DNA of 7,854 bases from Bacteroidales bacterium UBA2764. GTDB taxonomy: Bacteria > Bacteroidota > Bacteroidia > Bacteroidales > Paludibacteraceae. The position numbers and the translations under genes were made by a program. Shown here in pieces: positions 6,709 to 7,854 of this stretch; position 1 is the stretch's first letter; every line of letters begins with the position of its first letter. The stretch lies in the NCBI GenBank assembly GCA_002352705.1, contig DEIW01000011.1:3539-11392 (forward strand), written 5' to 3'. The notes beneath the pieces are model-generated. The model was given only the letters and a program-made list of their open reading frames with translations. It ran no database searches and had not been told where the DNA came from.

Positions 6709-7656
6709 ATGGCAACATTTGCATTTTATCGCTTTAAGCTGAATGACCCCTCTTGCGCGAAAGAGACATTCGCGGCTTTTGAACCGGAGAAACGGTTAGA
6801 CCTTATCGTGTCTCAACGCAAGAAAGACGGCAGCTACGAGGACAACAAAGTCGTAACCAAGTGTTACAACAACGATGTGCTCATCAACCATGAAGACATC
6901 ATTGTGATGACTATCGAAAACAACAAGCAGAAAGCCACCACGATTGACAAACAAAAAGTGCAGCACGAGCACCATCCGTTCTGCCATGTCATCATCGATT
7001 ACCGCGAGGGGCACAACATCATCGCCATAGAGCGGAACGGGGCTTTTGACAATAAGCCGGAGAAAGTGAGGGATATTTTATTCCACGGCTTAAACCGCAT
7101 CTTCTATCGCCAAAACTTGACGATTGAGTTAACGCCATTGGCTAAGTCGTACGAGAATATTATAGAGGCTATTGATATGATTCGTCGTCGTCACCATGAC
7201 CGCGTGAAGAAGATTTGTCTTGATTTCAACAGCAAGCATAATCCCAACCGTCAAATAGATACCAATTCCATCACCACCGTTATGGCTCTCTTGGCGGATA
7301 AGGCGAACGCGAAAGGCTTGGTTGCTTTTCAATCGGAAGGCGATGAAGAAATGGACATCAATGCTATACAACAAGAATTGCTCGCTATCGCAGATATCTG
7401 TTACCGCGAAGGAGAATACGACCTCAGCATCCATTTCTACTCGTACGGCATTTTCCGTTACGGAGCGGATGTCGTAGCCCAGTTCGGAGTGGATCAAACC
7501 GTCATTGACGAGTTTGTGAATCAAGCTGACTCCATGGATGCAGACAGAGACCGTGACAGCCTGCCGAACTGGTTGGATAAGATGAAAGATACTTTCTCGG
7601 ACTACAATGAACAGACAGTTGCTACCATCGAACCAAAACGCGGCCGTAGAAAATAA
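6709..7656 (+). CDS. Unrecognised 315-residue operon protein
   Basis: I do not recognise this family. The protein has 315 residues, no signal peptide and no membrane segment, and ends in a basic tail (EPKRGRRK). The N-terminal half looks like alternating strands: FAFYRFKL at the start, then CHVIIDYREGHNIIAIERN (92-110), a pattern typical of alpha/beta folds. A His-rich patch with H86, H88, H89, C92 and H93 could bind metal. A helical region follows (about 117-235), with two adjacent helix-like stretches. Residues 277-287 (DADRDRDSLPN) have alternating Asp residues, like a degenerate calcium loop. It begins 12 bases after the CoiA-like gene, and its last 50 bases overlap the next gene, so it is a member of the same operon. 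Its base composition is G+C-richer than that of the preceding gene. It may be a recognition or accessory subunit, which is inference from position only. Confidence 0.7.
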   Translation: MATFAFYRFKLNDPSCAKETFAAFEPEKRLDLIVSQRKKDGSYEDNKVVTKCYNNDVLINHEDIIVMTIENNKQKATTIDKQKVQHEHHPFCHVIIDYREGHNIIAIERNGAFDNKPEKVRDILFHGLNRIFYRQNLTIELTPLAKSYENIIEAIDMIRRRHHDRVKKICLDFNSKHNPNRQIDTNSITTVMALLADKANAKGLVAFQSEGDEEMDINAIQQELLAIADICYREGEYDLSIHFYSYGIFRYGADVVAQFGVDQTVIDEFVNQADSMDADRDRDSLPNWLDKMKDTFSDYNEQTVATIEPKRGRRK

Positions 7657-7854
7657 ATTCTGCCCACATCCGCTTTATCCTTACCTCGATTTCGTTTGCA
7701 AAACCATCGTGGCGGAGAGCAGGAATTTTGCCCTCAGAACAGGCGAATTGTTCTACCATTGTGTCTTCTCCTTGGACACGCTGAAAGGCACTTCGTTGCG
7801 GGACTTGGAGCGCAAATGCATCCAACTATGGTCGGATATGGTGTATTTCGTGCG
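7607..7854 (+). CDS. 5' part of an unrecognised gene overlapping the previous gene (cut by the window edge)
   Basis: A frame not shared with the preceding gene opens at ATG 7607 (MNRQLLPSNQN) and stays open to the window end, giving 82 residues plus two bases. After the previous stop at 7654-7656 only this frame reads as a sensible protein (PHPLYPYLDFVCKTIV, then ALRTGELFYHCVFSLD and RDLERKCIQLW). Of the other two forward frames, one hits a stop (TGA near 7780) and the other gives an unlike-protein sequence. The start is 47 bases before the previous stop codon, so the overlap is 50 bases and suggests translational coupling. TTG at 7619 is an alternative start. The predicted segment is mostly helical and amphipathic, with three cysteines and no known motif. 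The family is unknown because the gene continues beyond the window. Confidence 0.6.
   Translation, partial: MNRQLLPSNQNAAVENKFCPHPLYPYLDFVCKTIVAESRNFALRTGELFYHCVFSLDTLKGTSLRDLERKCIQLWSDMVYFV

Noticed and set aside
7129..7524. 131-codon reverse-strand frame
   Set aside because: It lies inside the 6709-7656 gene, has no family-like motif, and has no promoter or start context of its own.
1..7854. Search for CRISPR repeats, tRNA genes, transposase or integrase
   Set aside because: I saw no regularly spaced repeats, no tRNA-like cloverleaf, and no transposase or integrase motifs in the translations.

Overview
This window looks like an accessory island from a Bacteroidota genome, most likely Bacteroidales. 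The evidence is a promoter of the Bacteroidota type (TTTG, 20 bases, TATCTTTG) at 237-268, start sites with A-rich leaders and few strong Shine-Dalgarno sequences, and protein families that I know from Bacteroides-like genomes. This is inference from style and not a taxonomic match.

Layout: the tail of an unidentified gene ends at 176. An intergenic stretch of about 150 bases follows. It holds the promoter, a perfect inverted repeat that overlaps the promoter and the likely start site (268-285), and a possible 10-codon leader peptide whose stop overlaps the next start (295-327). Six genes then run in the same direction with very small gaps: an HNH endonuclease (327-1397), a methyltransferase fused to a HIT hydrolase (1402-2265), a membrane-anchored helicase IV-like SF1 helicase with an inserted nuclease domain and a zinc ribbon (2269-5130), a CoiA-like zinc-finger/nuclease protein with a long helical tail (5152-6696), an unrecognised protein (6709-7656), and the start of another unrecognised protein (7607 to the window edge) that overlaps the previous gene by 50 bases. 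Gaps are 4, 3, 21 and 12 bases and then an overlap, so I read this as one operon driven by the promoter at 237-268.

How the genes may work together: three proteins carry nuclease-type domains (HNH, a PD-(D/E)XK-like insert in the helicase, and a CoiA-type PD-(D/E)XK), alongside a DNA-translocating helicase, a putative methyltransferase and a HIT nucleotidyl hydrolase. All could act on nucleic acids. The set suggests a DNA-processing machine, either anti-phage/anti-plasmid defence or DNA repair/uptake processing. The methyltransferase could mark or protect self DNA, and the HIT domain could remove nucleotidyl (for example AMP) groups. The functional model is inference. The domain calls rest on visible motifs. 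The operon continues past the right edge, so the system is incomplete here.

Base composition is uneven: a 60-base sample of the CoiA-like gene (6181-6240) has 17 G+C, against 30 in a helicase sample (4261-4320) and 34 in the next gene (6961-7020). This suggests the operon was assembled from parts of different origin. I saw no tRNA, rRNA, transposase, integrase or CRISPR repeats.
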